From the NCBI GenBank assembly GCA_020635905.1, contig JACJYV010000005.1, positions 496,001 to 560,000 on the forward strand: 64,000 bases of DNA, in the 5' to 3' direction. Below, piece after piece: positions 52,483 to 60,157 of the stretch. Source of the stretch: Bacteroidia bacterium. Lineage in GTDB: Bacteria; Bacteroidota; Bacteroidia; J057; JADKCL01. The position numbers and the translations under genes are program-made. Under the pieces are notes generated by a model, which saw only the letters and a program-made list of their open reading frames with translations, made no database searches and was not told the DNA's origin. How positions within the stretch are numbered: the first letter of the stretch is position 1; each line of letters opens with the position of its first letter.

Positions 52483-54504
52483 TTGGCTCTGGCAAACTTT
52501 TTTCAAAAAACAGGGATCAAAACCTGGCTGGCGATCGGCCTTTTCCTGGCTACCCTGATTCTGTACGCCAATACCTTTAGTCACGATTTTGCCTGGGACG
52601 ATGCCATTGTAATCACGGAGAACCCAAGGGTTCAGGAGGGGATCAGCGGCATTTCCGCCCACTTTTTCAAGTACAAATCCGAGCAACTGGCCGACCAGTA
52701 CGGGTACCGCCCCATTGTGCTGAGTTCGTTTTCCATTGAATACGAACTCTTTGGCCTGAAAGCAACGGGTTATCATGTGATGAACGTGATTTTTTACGGG
52801 CTGACCTGCGTATTTCTCTTTCTTGCCCTGACCCGCGTTTTTCCGCGCTATTCTCCCTGGTTGCCCTTTCTCGTGGCAGCGCTTTATCTGGTTCATCCCC
52901 TGCATGTGGAGGCCGTAGCCAATATCAAAAGCCGGGATGAGATTTTTGCCATGATGTTTTCCCTGCTTTCCCTTTACTATTTCATGGGGTATGCAAAGGA
53001 AAAAAGCTGGCTGAAATTCGCCCTTTCCCTGTTTTTCCTGACTTTGGGCGTGTTGAGCAAAGAGAATGCCGCCACATTCCTGGCCATCCTTCCGCTCGCG
53101 GTGTTGATTCAGGAGGAAGGCACCTGGAAAGAAAAATTGAAAACCCTGCTTCCCCTGCCAGCTTTGCTGGTGATTGCGCTGGTGGTGCTGGTGGTCATTC
53201 CCCAGGCCGATTCGCTGGATGCAACTGCCTACAAGGAAACCCAGGATACGGGCATTTTTCACGAAGATAAATCGCTGGGAAATGTGATCGTGGCGGCTGA
53301 CGGCCTGAATGAACGACTGGGAACGGCCCTTTACACCCTGTTGCTGTACCTGGGAAAATTCCTTTTTCCGCATCCCCTTACCTATTACTCGGGTGCAAAT
53401 CAGATTCCCCTGGTGGGAATGGGGAACCCTCTTTCACTGCTGGCCTTGCTGATTCACCTGGGAGCCGCGGTTTTCAGTCTTGTTTTTTTCAAAAAACACA
53501 AGGTTTTTGCCTTTGGCATCCTCTATTATCTGGCCACCATTTCCGTCTTTTCCAATATTCCCGTGGTGCTCAACGACACCATGGCCGACCGTTTCCAGTT
53601 TATGCCTTCCCTTGGACTTTGTCTGGTGCTGGTTTGGGGGCTGGGGCTGATTTTCAAGGTTGATTTCAGCAGTTTTTCGTGGGGCAAAAGAGATTCTAAA
53701 ATCCCCGCTAAGAAGCCCAATCCCGTGTTTTTATTCTTGCTGGGAGCTTTGATGTTGGGATTCGGGCTCAAGACTTTTTCCCGCAACCAGGCCTGGAAGG
53801 ACAACGCGACCCTTTTTGAAACGGACATGCCCAATCTGGAAAACTGCGCCCGGGCGCATTACCATTATGCAGGTATTCTGGCTGCCAAATTGAATCTCAA
53901 TCCGCAAAATAAGGCCCTGGGCGACAAGGTAATCCACCACTTCAAACGGGCGGCTGAAATCAGTGAGCACGCCTATTATGCCCGCATGAAACTGGGCCAG
54001 GTTTATATGTTTTTGGGACGGGGTGGGGAAGCCATTTCCACGTTGCAGGAGTTGGTACGAACGTTTCCAGAGCAGGGACGACCTAAATTTCACCTGGGGT
54101 ATGCATATTTTCAGATGGGAAAATTTCAGGAAGCCATTGACGCGTTCAAAGCCTCCAAAGCCCAGGCAGAAAACCGTGCAGACCTGTATTTTTACATGGC
54201 ACAGGCCTACAAAAATCTGAACCAACCAGATGAAGCCATTCTGGTCGCCGACGAAGGTGCGGCCCGCTTCCCCGAAGAAGTCAACTTTTACGACCTGCTG
54301 AGCGATCTCTATTTTCAAAAGGAAAATTCCAAAGAGGCCATTTTACAAATCCAGCGGGTGTTTGAATATCAGCCCCTGAGTTCTGATGCGTGGATCAAAC
54401 TGGTTTTGCTGTATCAGAATTTTGGAATGCCCCAGGAAGCCCAGAACACCTATAACGAAGCCCTGGCCAAAGGCGTGGACATGAGCAGGCTGACGCCAAA
54501 ATAG
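52483..54504 (+). CDS. TMTC-like GT-C membrane protein with TPRs (second copy)
   Basis: A 673-residue paralogue of the gene at 24994. The frame starts at TTG 52483 (no in-frame ATG exists before the first helix, and an in-frame stop lies four codons upstream). About ten helices span 12-440; the first loop has the acidic motif HDFAWDDAIVIT. Shared marks include HPLHVEAVANIKSRDEIFA, LSKENAATFLA and ADRFQFMPSLGL. The last 220 residues are TPR repeats (GRPKFHLGYAYFQMGKFQEA; LYFYMAQAYKNLNQPDEAIL). The family is predicted to use a lipid-linked sugar to glycosylate exported proteins. Its place beside GT-A enzymes and a carbamoyltransferase fits a surface-glycan locus. Confidence 0.8.
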   Translation: MALANFFQKTGIKTWLAIGLFLATLILYANTFSHDFAWDDAIVITENPRVQEGISGISAHFFKYKSEQLADQYGYRPIVLSSFSIEYELFGLKATGYHVMNVIFYGLTCVFLFLALTRVFPRYSPWLPFLVAALYLVHPLHVEAVANIKSRDEIFAMMFSLLSLYYFMGYAKEKSWLKFALSLFFLTLGVLSKENAATFLAILPLAVLIQEEGTWKEKLKTLLPLPALLVIALVVLVVIPQADSLDATAYKETQDTGIFHEDKSLGNVIVAADGLNERLGTALYTLLLYLGKFLFPHPLTYYSGANQIPLVGMGNPLSLLALLIHLGAAVFSLVFFKKHKVFAFGILYYLATISVFSNIPVVLNDTMADRFQFMPSLGLCLVLVWGLGLIFKVDFSSFSWGKRDSKIPAKKPNPVFLFLLGALMLGFGLKTFSRNQAWKDNATLFETDMPNLENCARAHYHYAGILAAKLNLNPQNKALGDKVIHHFKRAAEISEHAYYARMKLGQVYMFLGRGGEAISTLQELVRTFPEQGRPKFHLGYAYFQMGKFQEAIDAFKASKAQAENRADLYFYMAQAYKNLNQPDEAILVADEGAARFPEEVNFYDLLSDLYFQKENSKEAILQIQRVFEYQPLSSDAWIKLVLLYQNFGMPQEAQNTYNEALAKGVDMSRLTPK

Positions 54505-54532
54505 CCGTAAAAGACTGATCTCCAATTCGACA

Positions 54533-54554
54533 AAGCCAGGGCATGCCTTGGCTT
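54533..54554. terminator. inverted repeat between convergent genes
   Basis: AAGCCAGGGCATGCCTTGGC with the following TT is nearly its own complement (an 11-bp arm with one mismatch pair). It lies midway between two convergent stop codons. There is no clear T run, so terminator function is only likely. Confidence 0.45.
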
Positions 54555-54564
54555 AGACGGACTC

Positions 54565-55500
54565 TCACATGGACTTCTTACGTGAAATCTGTTTCCCCCC
54601 AACCAATAACGGGGGGTGCTTCAACTGGCGACGACCCAGAAAAAATTCCTGTCGGTCGTAATCAAAACTGATCACGGGCGGCATGCCCATCAGCCAGCCA
54701 TAGGGAGCGCGTAAAACTGGCAAATCCAGGTACCACGGCAGACCCAGCAGGAAGCGCAGCGGCCGTAAAAAGGGCAAAAATATTCGTGACGCAAGGGGCA
54801 ATCTTTTCCGTTCCCGCACCATGACTTGCCTGCATTCCTCCAGATAAATTTCCAATCCTGCCCGCGATTTCTGTCCTGATTTTCTGAAACGAAATCCTCC
54901 CAGCAAAGTAGTGGTGGTGTGCAACTTTGCGTGCCTGAAAAACCGGGCCCAAAGCTCCGTATCCACCGCCATTTTCAAATCCGTATCAACCTTGCTGCCA
55001 GCTTTTTCCCACAGAGAACGGCGCCAAAAAGTAGCTTCCTGCATGATAAACTGAAAATCACAGGTCAGGTAGCGACGTTGCGTCCAACGGGCATAAGGCA
55101 GCGTGGCACGCGAAATGGCGTAACCCTTATCCGTCCACTCAGCAGGCAGGCCCATGAGCCAGTCCACCTGGGGAAACTGATTGAAAATGGCCGCCACTGC
55201 GAATAAACTTCCCGGAAAATAAAGGTCATCTGAATTGAGCCAGCCCATGATTTCGCCCGTGCTTTTGGAAAATCCTTTTTGCAGGGCATGAATAAATCCC
55301 TCGTCCTTCGCGCTTTCCCAGTAAGCCAGTCGATCGGCATATTTTTGGATAATCTCCACACTGCCGTCCGTACTGCCCCCGTCGATCACAATGTATTCGA
55401 GGTTGGGGTAATTCTGATCCAGCACTGACTTCAGGGTGGCTTCGAGGTAATCGGCCAGGTTGTAATTGACGGTTATGACGGTGATTTTGGGGAATTGCAT
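54565..55500 (-). CDS. family 2 (GT-A) glycosyltransferase
   Basis: A 311-residue protein, soluble or peripheral. The GT-A nucleotide-sugar fold is clear: KITVITVNYNLADYLEATLK at the start, VIDGGSTDGSVEII, then the metal-binding motif NSDD (residues 89-92) in GWLNSDDLYFPGSL. Later TCDFQFIMQEATFWRRSLWE fits the acceptor-side segment. The C-terminal 100 residues are basic and hydrophobic, probably associated with the membrane. Family members add hexoses or hexosamines to surface polysaccharide; the sugar cannot be inferred. It is ten bases downstream of the 688-residue glycosyltransferase, whose C-terminal half is a distant copy of it. Confidence 0.88.
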   Translation of the reverse strand: MQFPKITVITVNYNLADYLEATLKSVLDQNYPNLEYIVIDGGSTDGSVEIIQKYADRLAYWESAKDEGFIHALQKGFSKSTGEIMGWLNSDDLYFPGSLFAVAAIFNQFPQVDWLMGLPAEWTDKGYAISRATLPYARWTQRRYLTCDFQFIMQEATFWRRSLWEKAGSKVDTDLKMAVDTELWARFFRHAKLHTTTTLLGGFRFRKSGQKSRAGLEIYLEECRQVMVRERKRLPLASRIFLPFLRPLRFLLGLPWYLDLPVLRAPYGWLMGMPPVISFDYDRQEFFLGRRQLKHPPLLVGGKQISRKKSM

Positions 55501-55510
55501 TCGAATCAGG

Positions 55511-57577
55511 TTAAAATTTCGAACGGTAAAATTCCCCCTTGCGATCCATCAGGATCACGTCTGGCACCTGATTGGCTTCCGTAAAAAGGGTGCGCAGGAC
55601 TTTCATATCCATGAGAAAAAACGGATAGGTCAATTTATTCCAAAGGCGCTTTCCAAATGAAATTCCCCCTTTACTGACCCCTTTATTTCCAAAATAAGCC
55701 TTTTCTGCCTGACGCCATTTTTCGCCCAGGGTCGGGGAAATCACATACTGAAAATCAAATTGAAAAAAGCCCGCAAACAGGTCGTAGAGGCCGTTTACCT
55801 CCTGCTGTTCCAGCACTTTTTGCATCAGCTCTGCTTTCCAGAGCATGGTGGCGGGCTGGCGAAAATCGCCCAGGCGTTCCGCCTGAGCAGCCAGAAACCG
55901 TTCCCGCGTCCAGCGGCGAAAGACATGGGACCGCTTATCAATCTGATTGCGGCCCATGATCCAGGAAATTTCAGGAAATTTCCGCACGATCGCCGCCACG
56001 CTTTTCAATCCCCCATTCGTGAAGCAAATTCCCGGCGGCAACCAACCCACCAACTCGCCTGTAGCCAGTTGCAAGCCAGATTTCAGGCGCAGCCAGGCAT
56101 CTTTTTCAGCACAATTTACCCAACGAATCACCCTTCTTTGCTTTTCATCCAAGACTTTTTCCAGCGATTCTTTTGCGGTCAGGCAAATGATTTCCAAGTG
56201 AGGATAATCGAGTGACAAGACCTTCTGAAACCAGTCTCCCTCCCCCTCGAAAGGCAAAATCAGCGATATTTTGGGCCATTTCTGACCAAATTCCAGATTT
56301 TCTTTCCAGTCGGCAAAGCGGGCCGCGGCCCGGGCTTCTGCCAAAGGTTCGGCCAGCACCTGAGCCTTCTCTTCAGCCATTTTTTCCGCAATGGGATAGG
56401 CCTTTTCAATGGCTTTGTACTCAGATCGTTCCTCTGCCCAGATTTCCGCCAGTTCGTTGCCCCGCTTTTCGATAAAATCCCGAAACATGAACTCCATATT
56501 CGAGCGGTACTGGTAAAAATAATGGTGCAAAGGCCGTGGCGACAGGTCCAGATCTTCCGTTTTGTATAATCCAATTTCCCTGCCTTCCACCCCGCGAATG
56601 ACATTTTCTGCCAAGGGAACCATTTCCAGACCAAAGGTCAGAACAGGATTTGCGCCGTGGCGGGAGGACAGAACAAACTCTTTTTGTAAAAAATCAGGGT
56701 CGCGTTGCCCGTAGAGGTCCACGGTGAGATCATAAGCCTGCAAAGCAGGATTCAGGGCCTTCAGGCAGTCAGGTTTCAATTCAAAATATACATCATAAAC
56801 CGCCCTGGAATCCTGTAATGGCACAAAATGGAAACCATCTGACTTATTTGTCAGGGGCACCTGAAACAGCCCCGGGGTATCAGAATTGGTGCCCGGGTCG
56901 CCAAAATTGGTGGAGAAGGAGGTTTTCGGAAAAACAAAATACTTATCACAGGCCAGCAGGTAGCGGATAAAATGCCTTTTCCAGGAGGTTTCAGACCATT
57001 CGCGCAGGTATTGGGGCAGGGCTTCGCCTGCTTTGATCTCCTCGTTTTCCTGGTACCAGGCGCGAAATCCCTTCCACTGAGCCAGGCTCCAGGCTTGCCC
57101 CCAGGAAGAGGCAAATTGCTGGAAATACACCTCGTTTTCGTCCTCCAGAGACCGAAAAGGCAGAAAACGGCACTCGCTGACCGCGTAGGTGTAAAGTGAA
57201 ATGCCCGAAATGGACTCGTCGTTCTGGTAAAAATCCAGGGCTGCGCAGGCGAATTGGTAAAATCCGGGCGCTACCAGCAGATCGTCCTCGATCAGTACGA
57301 TGGAGCCATATACCTGGCTCAGGTCGCCGCACGCGAGGATGTGCCTGCGCAGGCCCAGCTTTTCTTTACGCTGCAGGATGCGTTTGGGGCCATGATTCCA
57401 CTCAAATTCCTCTGCCAGCCGCACCACTTCAGGATCTGCGCCACCTTCTAAGGAAAAAACCAGGGTCACTTCCGCAGCAGGATAGCTGGCGGCGGCCACG
57501 GAGCGCAAGAGGCGCGCCAGGCAATGCGGCCGTTCGAAGGCCGGAATTACAACCGCAGGAAGTGATTTATTTTCCAT
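55511..57577 (-). CDS. two-domain glycosyltransferase, second domain degenerate
   Basis: A 688-residue protein. The N-terminal GT-A domain (about 5-240) begins PAVVIPAFERPHCLARLLRS and has a good metal motif, Glu97-Asp98-Asp99 in IVLIEDDLLVAP, like the GlcNAc-transferase I-type enzymes. A linker of about 140 residues with an Ala/Glu-rich helix (AEEKAQVLAEPLAEARAAAR) follows. From about 440 a second GT-A fold resembles the downstream gene (GLKSVAAIVRKFPEISWIMG against SLFAVAAIFNQFPQVDWLMG), but the place of SDD reads PPG (514-516), so this domain cannot bind the metal in the usual way and may be structural or regulatory. The two genes form an operon. Confidence 0.82.
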   Translation of the reverse strand: MENKSLPAVVIPAFERPHCLARLLRSVAAASYPAAEVTLVFSLEGGADPEVVRLAEEFEWNHGPKRILQRKEKLGLRRHILACGDLSQVYGSIVLIEDDLLVAPGFYQFACAALDFYQNDESISGISLYTYAVSECRFLPFRSLEDENEVYFQQFASSWGQAWSLAQWKGFRAWYQENEEIKAGEALPQYLREWSETSWKRHFIRYLLACDKYFVFPKTSFSTNFGDPGTNSDTPGLFQVPLTNKSDGFHFVPLQDSRAVYDVYFELKPDCLKALNPALQAYDLTVDLYGQRDPDFLQKEFVLSSRHGANPVLTFGLEMVPLAENVIRGVEGREIGLYKTEDLDLSPRPLHHYFYQYRSNMEFMFRDFIEKRGNELAEIWAEERSEYKAIEKAYPIAEKMAEEKAQVLAEPLAEARAAARFADWKENLEFGQKWPKISLILPFEGEGDWFQKVLSLDYPHLEIICLTAKESLEKVLDEKQRRVIRWVNCAEKDAWLRLKSGLQLATGELVGWLPPGICFTNGGLKSVAAIVRKFPEISWIMGRNQIDKRSHVFRRWTRERFLAAQAERLGDFRQPATMLWKAELMQKVLEQQEVNGLYDLFAGFFQFDFQYVISPTLGEKWRQAEKAYFGNKGVSKGGISFGKRLWNKLTYPFFLMDMKVLRTLFTEANQVPDVILMDRKGEFYRSKF

Positions 57578-57661
57578 CCAATTTTACCCATCTGACTGAC
57601 CCAAACGGACTCCAGGACAACAGACTGAGTATGAACTTAGTGAAAAAGCCAAAAATTCCTA

Positions 57662-57669
57662 TATTTTCG
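57662..57669 (+). promoter_or_regulatory. -7-like element TATTTTCG of the nitrilase gene
   Basis: It matches TAnnTTTG except for one C. It lies 20 bases before the ATG at 57689, so the leader is very short. Confidence 0.35.
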
Positions 57670-57688
57670 CTGGGAAAAGCACAGAACA

Positions 57689-58543
57689 ATGAAGATCAAA
57701 GTTGGCATGGCGCAGTTGCTGGTGGAAGGTGGAGAGCCCCACAGGAACTTCAAAAGGGCGATTCGCATGATTGAAGAAGCGGCTGAAGCGGGTTGCCAGA
57801 TTGTTTTGTTGCCCGAAACCATTGATTTTGCCTGGACCCATCCCAGCGCATTTACAGAGAGCGTACCTATTCCCGGTCCATTCAGTGAAGTTTTTTGCGA
57901 GCAGGCCCGTAAGCATGGTATCTGGATTTGTGTGGGATTGACGGAAAAAGTGGGGGAATTGAATTATAACACGGCCCTTTTCATCAACGATCAGGGAGAA
58001 ATTGTGTTGAAATTCAGCAAAATCAACCTCCTGGTGGTCGAGCACCCCTATTATCAGGTGGGTCAAACCCTGAATGTGCTCGACACACCCTTTGGCAAAA
58101 TCGGGATCAATATCTGCGCTGACAATTACATTGACGGGCTGCATATCGGGCACACGCTGGCCCGCATGGGCGCACAGCTCATTCTTTCGCCCTCCAGCTG
58201 GACGGTGGACCACTCTGTGACCGAAAAAGACGATCCTTACAAAGACAAATGGATCAAGCCTTTGTCTATTCTGGCCAGTTACCACGGTCTGGTCATCATC
58301 AGCACCACCAGTGTGGGCTACATTGTGGGCGGGCCTTATGAAGGCAAAAAGAAAGTGGGCCGCAGCATTGCGGTCGGGCCGCAGGGCATCATTGCCGAAG
58401 GCACCATGAATGAGTTTGCCGGCGAACTGACGGTAGTGGAGTTTGAGATGCCAGTTCGCACGGAAAAGGGCACCCAAATCGGGGAAAAGATGCTCAAAAT
58501 GGGCTATCACTGGGATGAATTGCCGAAGGGAAGGGAGATTTGA
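57689..58543 (+). CDS. carbon-nitrogen hydrolase (nitrilase superfamily)
   Basis: A 284-residue cytoplasmic enzyme. The catalytic triad is in place: Glu43 in LLPETIDF, Lys111 in KFSKINLL and Cys143 in GINICADNY. Length and motif spacing fit the single-domain amidases of the superfamily (N-carbamoyl hydrolase, omega-amidase and similar). SVPIPGPFSEVF and the late segment RSIAVGPQGIIAEG are typical. The substrate is an amide or carbamoyl compound that cannot be named; the nearby carbamoyltransferase makes a carbamoyl link interesting but unproven. Its last codons are included in the duplicated DNA that also carries the first toxin-antitoxin module. Confidence 0.9.
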   Translation: MKIKVGMAQLLVEGGEPHRNFKRAIRMIEEAAEAGCQIVLLPETIDFAWTHPSAFTESVPIPGPFSEVFCEQARKHGIWICVGLTEKVGELNYNTALFINDQGEIVLKFSKINLLVVEHPYYQVGQTLNVLDTPFGKIGINICADNYIDGLHIGHTLARMGAQLILSPSSWTVDHSVTEKDDPYKDKWIKPLSILASYHGLVIISTTSVGYIVGGPYEGKKKVGRSIAVGPQGIIAEGTMNEFAGELTVVEFEMPVRTEKGTQIGEKMLKMGYHWDELPKGREI

Positions 58544-58559
58544 AGGCGAAACTTCCCTG

Positions 58560-58574
58560 AAAAATCGTTATCTT
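58560..58574 (+). promoter_or_regulatory. AAAAATCGTTATCTT element before antitoxin 1
   Basis: A 15-base word found five bases before the start of antitoxin 1, at the same place before antitoxin 2 (59162) and six bases before antitoxin 3 (59770). It contains a -7-like TATCTT, so it may be a promoter, an operator or both. Confidence 0.5.
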
Positions 58575-58579
58575 GAAGT

Positions 58580-58816
58580 ATGATTGCCAAATCCAAAAAA
58601 GCGGAAATCCTGAGCCTCCTTGACAAAATCGAGGAAGAGCATCATTGGAAGGAATTAGAAGAATTGCTTCTGGAAATGATTGACAGGGAAACCAAAACTG
58701 AATATGTTCTGAGTCCCGAGGAATTGGAGGCAATTCAGGAAGGTGACAGGGATTTTGAAGAAGGAAATTTCATTACCTATGAAGAGTTGAAGGCAAAGTA
58801 CAAGGGGTGGAAATAA
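58580..58816 (+). CDS. antitoxin of ParE/RelE-type module 1
   Basis: A 78-residue, acidic, mostly helical protein beginning MIAKSKKAEILSLLDKIEEE. The C-terminal half (SPEELEAIQEGDRDFEEGNF, ITYEELKAK) has the form of antitoxin toxin-wrapping tails. It overlaps the toxin gene by ten bases, the usual coupling that makes antitoxin first. I do not recognise a named DNA-binding fold in the N-terminus. The first 45 codons are nearly base-identical to those of antitoxin 2, whereas the rest is not. Confidence 0.75.
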   Translation: MIAKSKKAEILSLLDKIEEEHHWKELEELLLEMIDRETKTEYVLSPEELEAIQEGDRDFEEGNFITYEELKAKYKGWK

Positions 58817-59100
58817 AAGTAAAACTTTCCAGGAGAGCAGAGCGGGAATTTGATAAGATCGTAGAATACCTTGAACTCAAATGGTCTGAACAGTCTGTCA
58901 GGAAATTTCGAAAAGAGTTTGAAATCGCAATAGAACGAATCAAAAGAAACCCAGACAGTTACCAGAAAACCATTCCTGAAGGAATTTCCCTTATTCGGGT
59001 AAACAAAAAGACAACGCTTTTATACCGCAAATCCTCCTCAGAAATCCGCATCCTGTCAGTCTTTTCCAATCGCCGTGACCCAGGCACAAAACCCGAATAA
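58807..59100 (+). CDS. ParE/RelE-type toxin, module 1
   Basis: A 97-residue basic protein from GTG at 58807 (VEIKVKLSRRAEREFDKIVE). The order of a strand, two helices (YLELKWSEQSVRKFRKEFEI) and a C-terminal sheet ending ILSVFSNRRDPG is the RelE/ParE superfamily fold; the final NRRDP is a hallmark. ParE members inhibit gyrase, and RelE members cut mRNA on the ribosome. Here the RelE catalytic residues cannot be placed, so the target is open. It is coupled to the antitoxin by overlap. Confidence 0.8.
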   Translation: MEIKVKLSRRAEREFDKIVEYLELKWSEQSVRKFRKEFEIAIERIKRNPDSYQKTIPEGISLIRVNKKTTLLYRKSSSEIRILSVFSNRRDPGTKPE

Positions 59101-59161
59101 TTGAATTGGTCAGGGGGTGAATTGCATCATGGAAGGGAGATTTGTAAGCGAAACTTCCCTG

Positions 59162-59176
59162 AAAAATCGTTATCTT
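59162..59176 (+). promoter_or_regulatory. AAAAATCGTTATCTT element before antitoxin 2
   Basis: This is identical to the element at 58560 and at the same distance (five bases) from the antitoxin start. It is part of the duplicated block. Confidence 0.5.
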
Positions 59177-59181
59177 GAAGT

Positions 59182-59424
59182 ATGATTGCCAAATCCAAAA
59201 AAGCAGAAATCCTGAGCCTCCTTGACAAAATCGAGGAAGAGCATCATTGGAAGGAATTAGAAGAATTGCTTCTGGAAATGATTGACAGGGAAACAAAAAC
59301 TGAATATGTTCCAAGTCCAGAGGAATTGGAAGCCATCGAGGAGGGGAAAAAGGATATTAAAGAAGGTCGATTTATGAGTCTGGATGATTTTAATGTCGAA
59401 ATTAGAGAATGGCTCGCGAAATAA
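59182..59424 (+). CDS. antitoxin of ParE/RelE-type module 2
   Basis: An 80-residue protein with the same first 42 residues as antitoxin 1; the DNA of that part differs at only two or three positions over 150 bases. After EYVPSPEELEAIEEG it diverges (KKDIKEGRFMSLDDFNVEIR). This is the part expected to bind its own toxin. It overlaps toxin 2 by 16 bases. Offset from module 1 is exactly 602 bases, so it arose by tandem duplication with later replacement of the 3' part, or the reverse. Confidence 0.75.
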   Translation: MIAKSKKAEILSLLDKIEEEHHWKELEELLLEMIDRETKTEYVPSPEELEAIEEGKKDIKEGRFMSLDDFNVEIREWLAK

Positions 59425-59708
59425 TTATTTCAATTAGGGCCCAAAAAGAGATTCGCTCTGAACTAAAATATTTGAAGAAAAAGTGGTCAAAAAATATGGC
59501 CGCCACCTTTTACGATACTCTTTGGGAAAGCTTCTCCAAAATCAATAAAAATCCAGACTGGTATCCATTAATTAAAGGGAAAGACGAATGCGTTTACAGG
59601 CATAATAAAATTATTTCCATTTTTTACCGCTTCAATGAAGAACGGCTTGATATTATTTCTGTCTTTAATAATCGCCGCAAACCTGGTTCTCTCAGATTAA
59701 AAAAGTGA
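59409..59708 (+). CDS. ParE/RelE-type toxin, module 2
   Basis: A 99-residue basic protein (MAREIIISIRAQKEIRSELK, YLKKKWSKNM) with the same fold order as toxin 1 and the C-terminal mark ISVFNNRRKPGS. Apart from these family positions it shares little with toxin 1, in contrast to the near identity of the two antitoxin N-termini. It is more AT-rich than toxin 1. It overlaps its antitoxin by 16 bases. Confidence 0.8.
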   Translation: MAREIIISIRAQKEIRSELKYLKKKWSKNMAATFYDTLWESFSKINKNPDWYPLIKGKDECVYRHNKIISIFYRFNEERLDIISVFNNRRKPGSLRLKK

Positions 59709-59769
59709 TACCAGCCAAGGCCCCCAATCCTTAGCTTCATCAGGTTTAACACGATCAACTATTCATTCC

Positions 59770-59784
59770 AAAAATCGTTATCTT
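59770..59784 (+). promoter_or_regulatory. AAAAATCGTTATCTT element before antitoxin 3
   Basis: The same 15 bases as before antitoxins 1 and 2, six bases from the start. The flanking sequence is different, so its conservation suggests selection. Confidence 0.5.
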
Positions 59785-59790
59785 AGTAAC

Positions 59791-60036
59791 ATGATTGCCA
59801 AATCCAAAAAACAACAACTTCATCAAATACTCGATCAAATCGAAATGGAAGGGCATCTGGAACAAATTGAGGCACTGCTCAAAGGCTTAAAAGCAGCTGA
59901 AGACCAAGGTGTTTACCAACTAAATGCTGCCGAACTTGAAGCAATCCAAAAAGGAGACCAGCAAATTCTCGAAGGCAAAACGATTCCTTACGAGGAAGCC
60001 AAAAAGAAGCATTTGGAAAAATGGGGCTTGAAGTAG
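59791..60036 (+). CDS. antitoxin of module 3 (toxin partner broken)
   Basis: An 81-residue protein. It shares only MIAKSKK and the general helical plan with antitoxins 1 and 2 (QQLHQILDQIEMEGHLEQIE; LNAAELEAIQKGDQQILEGK). The tail ends TIPYEEAKKKHLEKWGLK and overlaps the remnant toxin frame by 16 bases, as in module 2. It is apparently intact. Without a working partner it could still bind related toxins in trans, or the shared promoter element. Confidence 0.7.
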   Translation: MIAKSKKQQLHQILDQIEMEGHLEQIEALLKGLKAAEDQGVYQLNAAELEAIQKGDQQILEGKTIPYEEAKKKHLEKWGLK

Positions 60037-60157
60037 TATTTACCCACCAGGCAAAAGAAGAATACGATCAAATTATTGAGTACTTGGAAATAAAATGGGG
60101 ACAGAAATTTCAATTTTTGCAAATCGCCGCAGTCCTGATTCCCTCAACCTGAAATAA
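60021..60157 (+). pseudogene. ParE/RelE-type toxin remnant, internal deletion
   Basis: The frame starts normally (MGLEVVFTHQAKEEYDQIIE, YLEIKWGQK), the N-terminal third of a ParE/RelE toxin. Directly after it, one frame over, the sequence reads ISIFANRRSPDSLNLK and stop, the C-terminal part of the same family (compare ISVFNNRRKPGSLRLKK of toxin 2). The middle, about 45 codons, is missing, and the join is out of frame, so the actual frame runs to a stop at 60150-60152 without the C-terminal sheet. The original stop TAA overlaps the ATG of the next gene (TAATG at 60155-60159). Confidence 0.8.

Noticed and set aside
52451..52555. Frame from ATG 52451 as the start of the TMTC-like gene
   Set aside because: It is in a different frame, ends after about 35 codons, and its ATG lies within a -7 promoter element.
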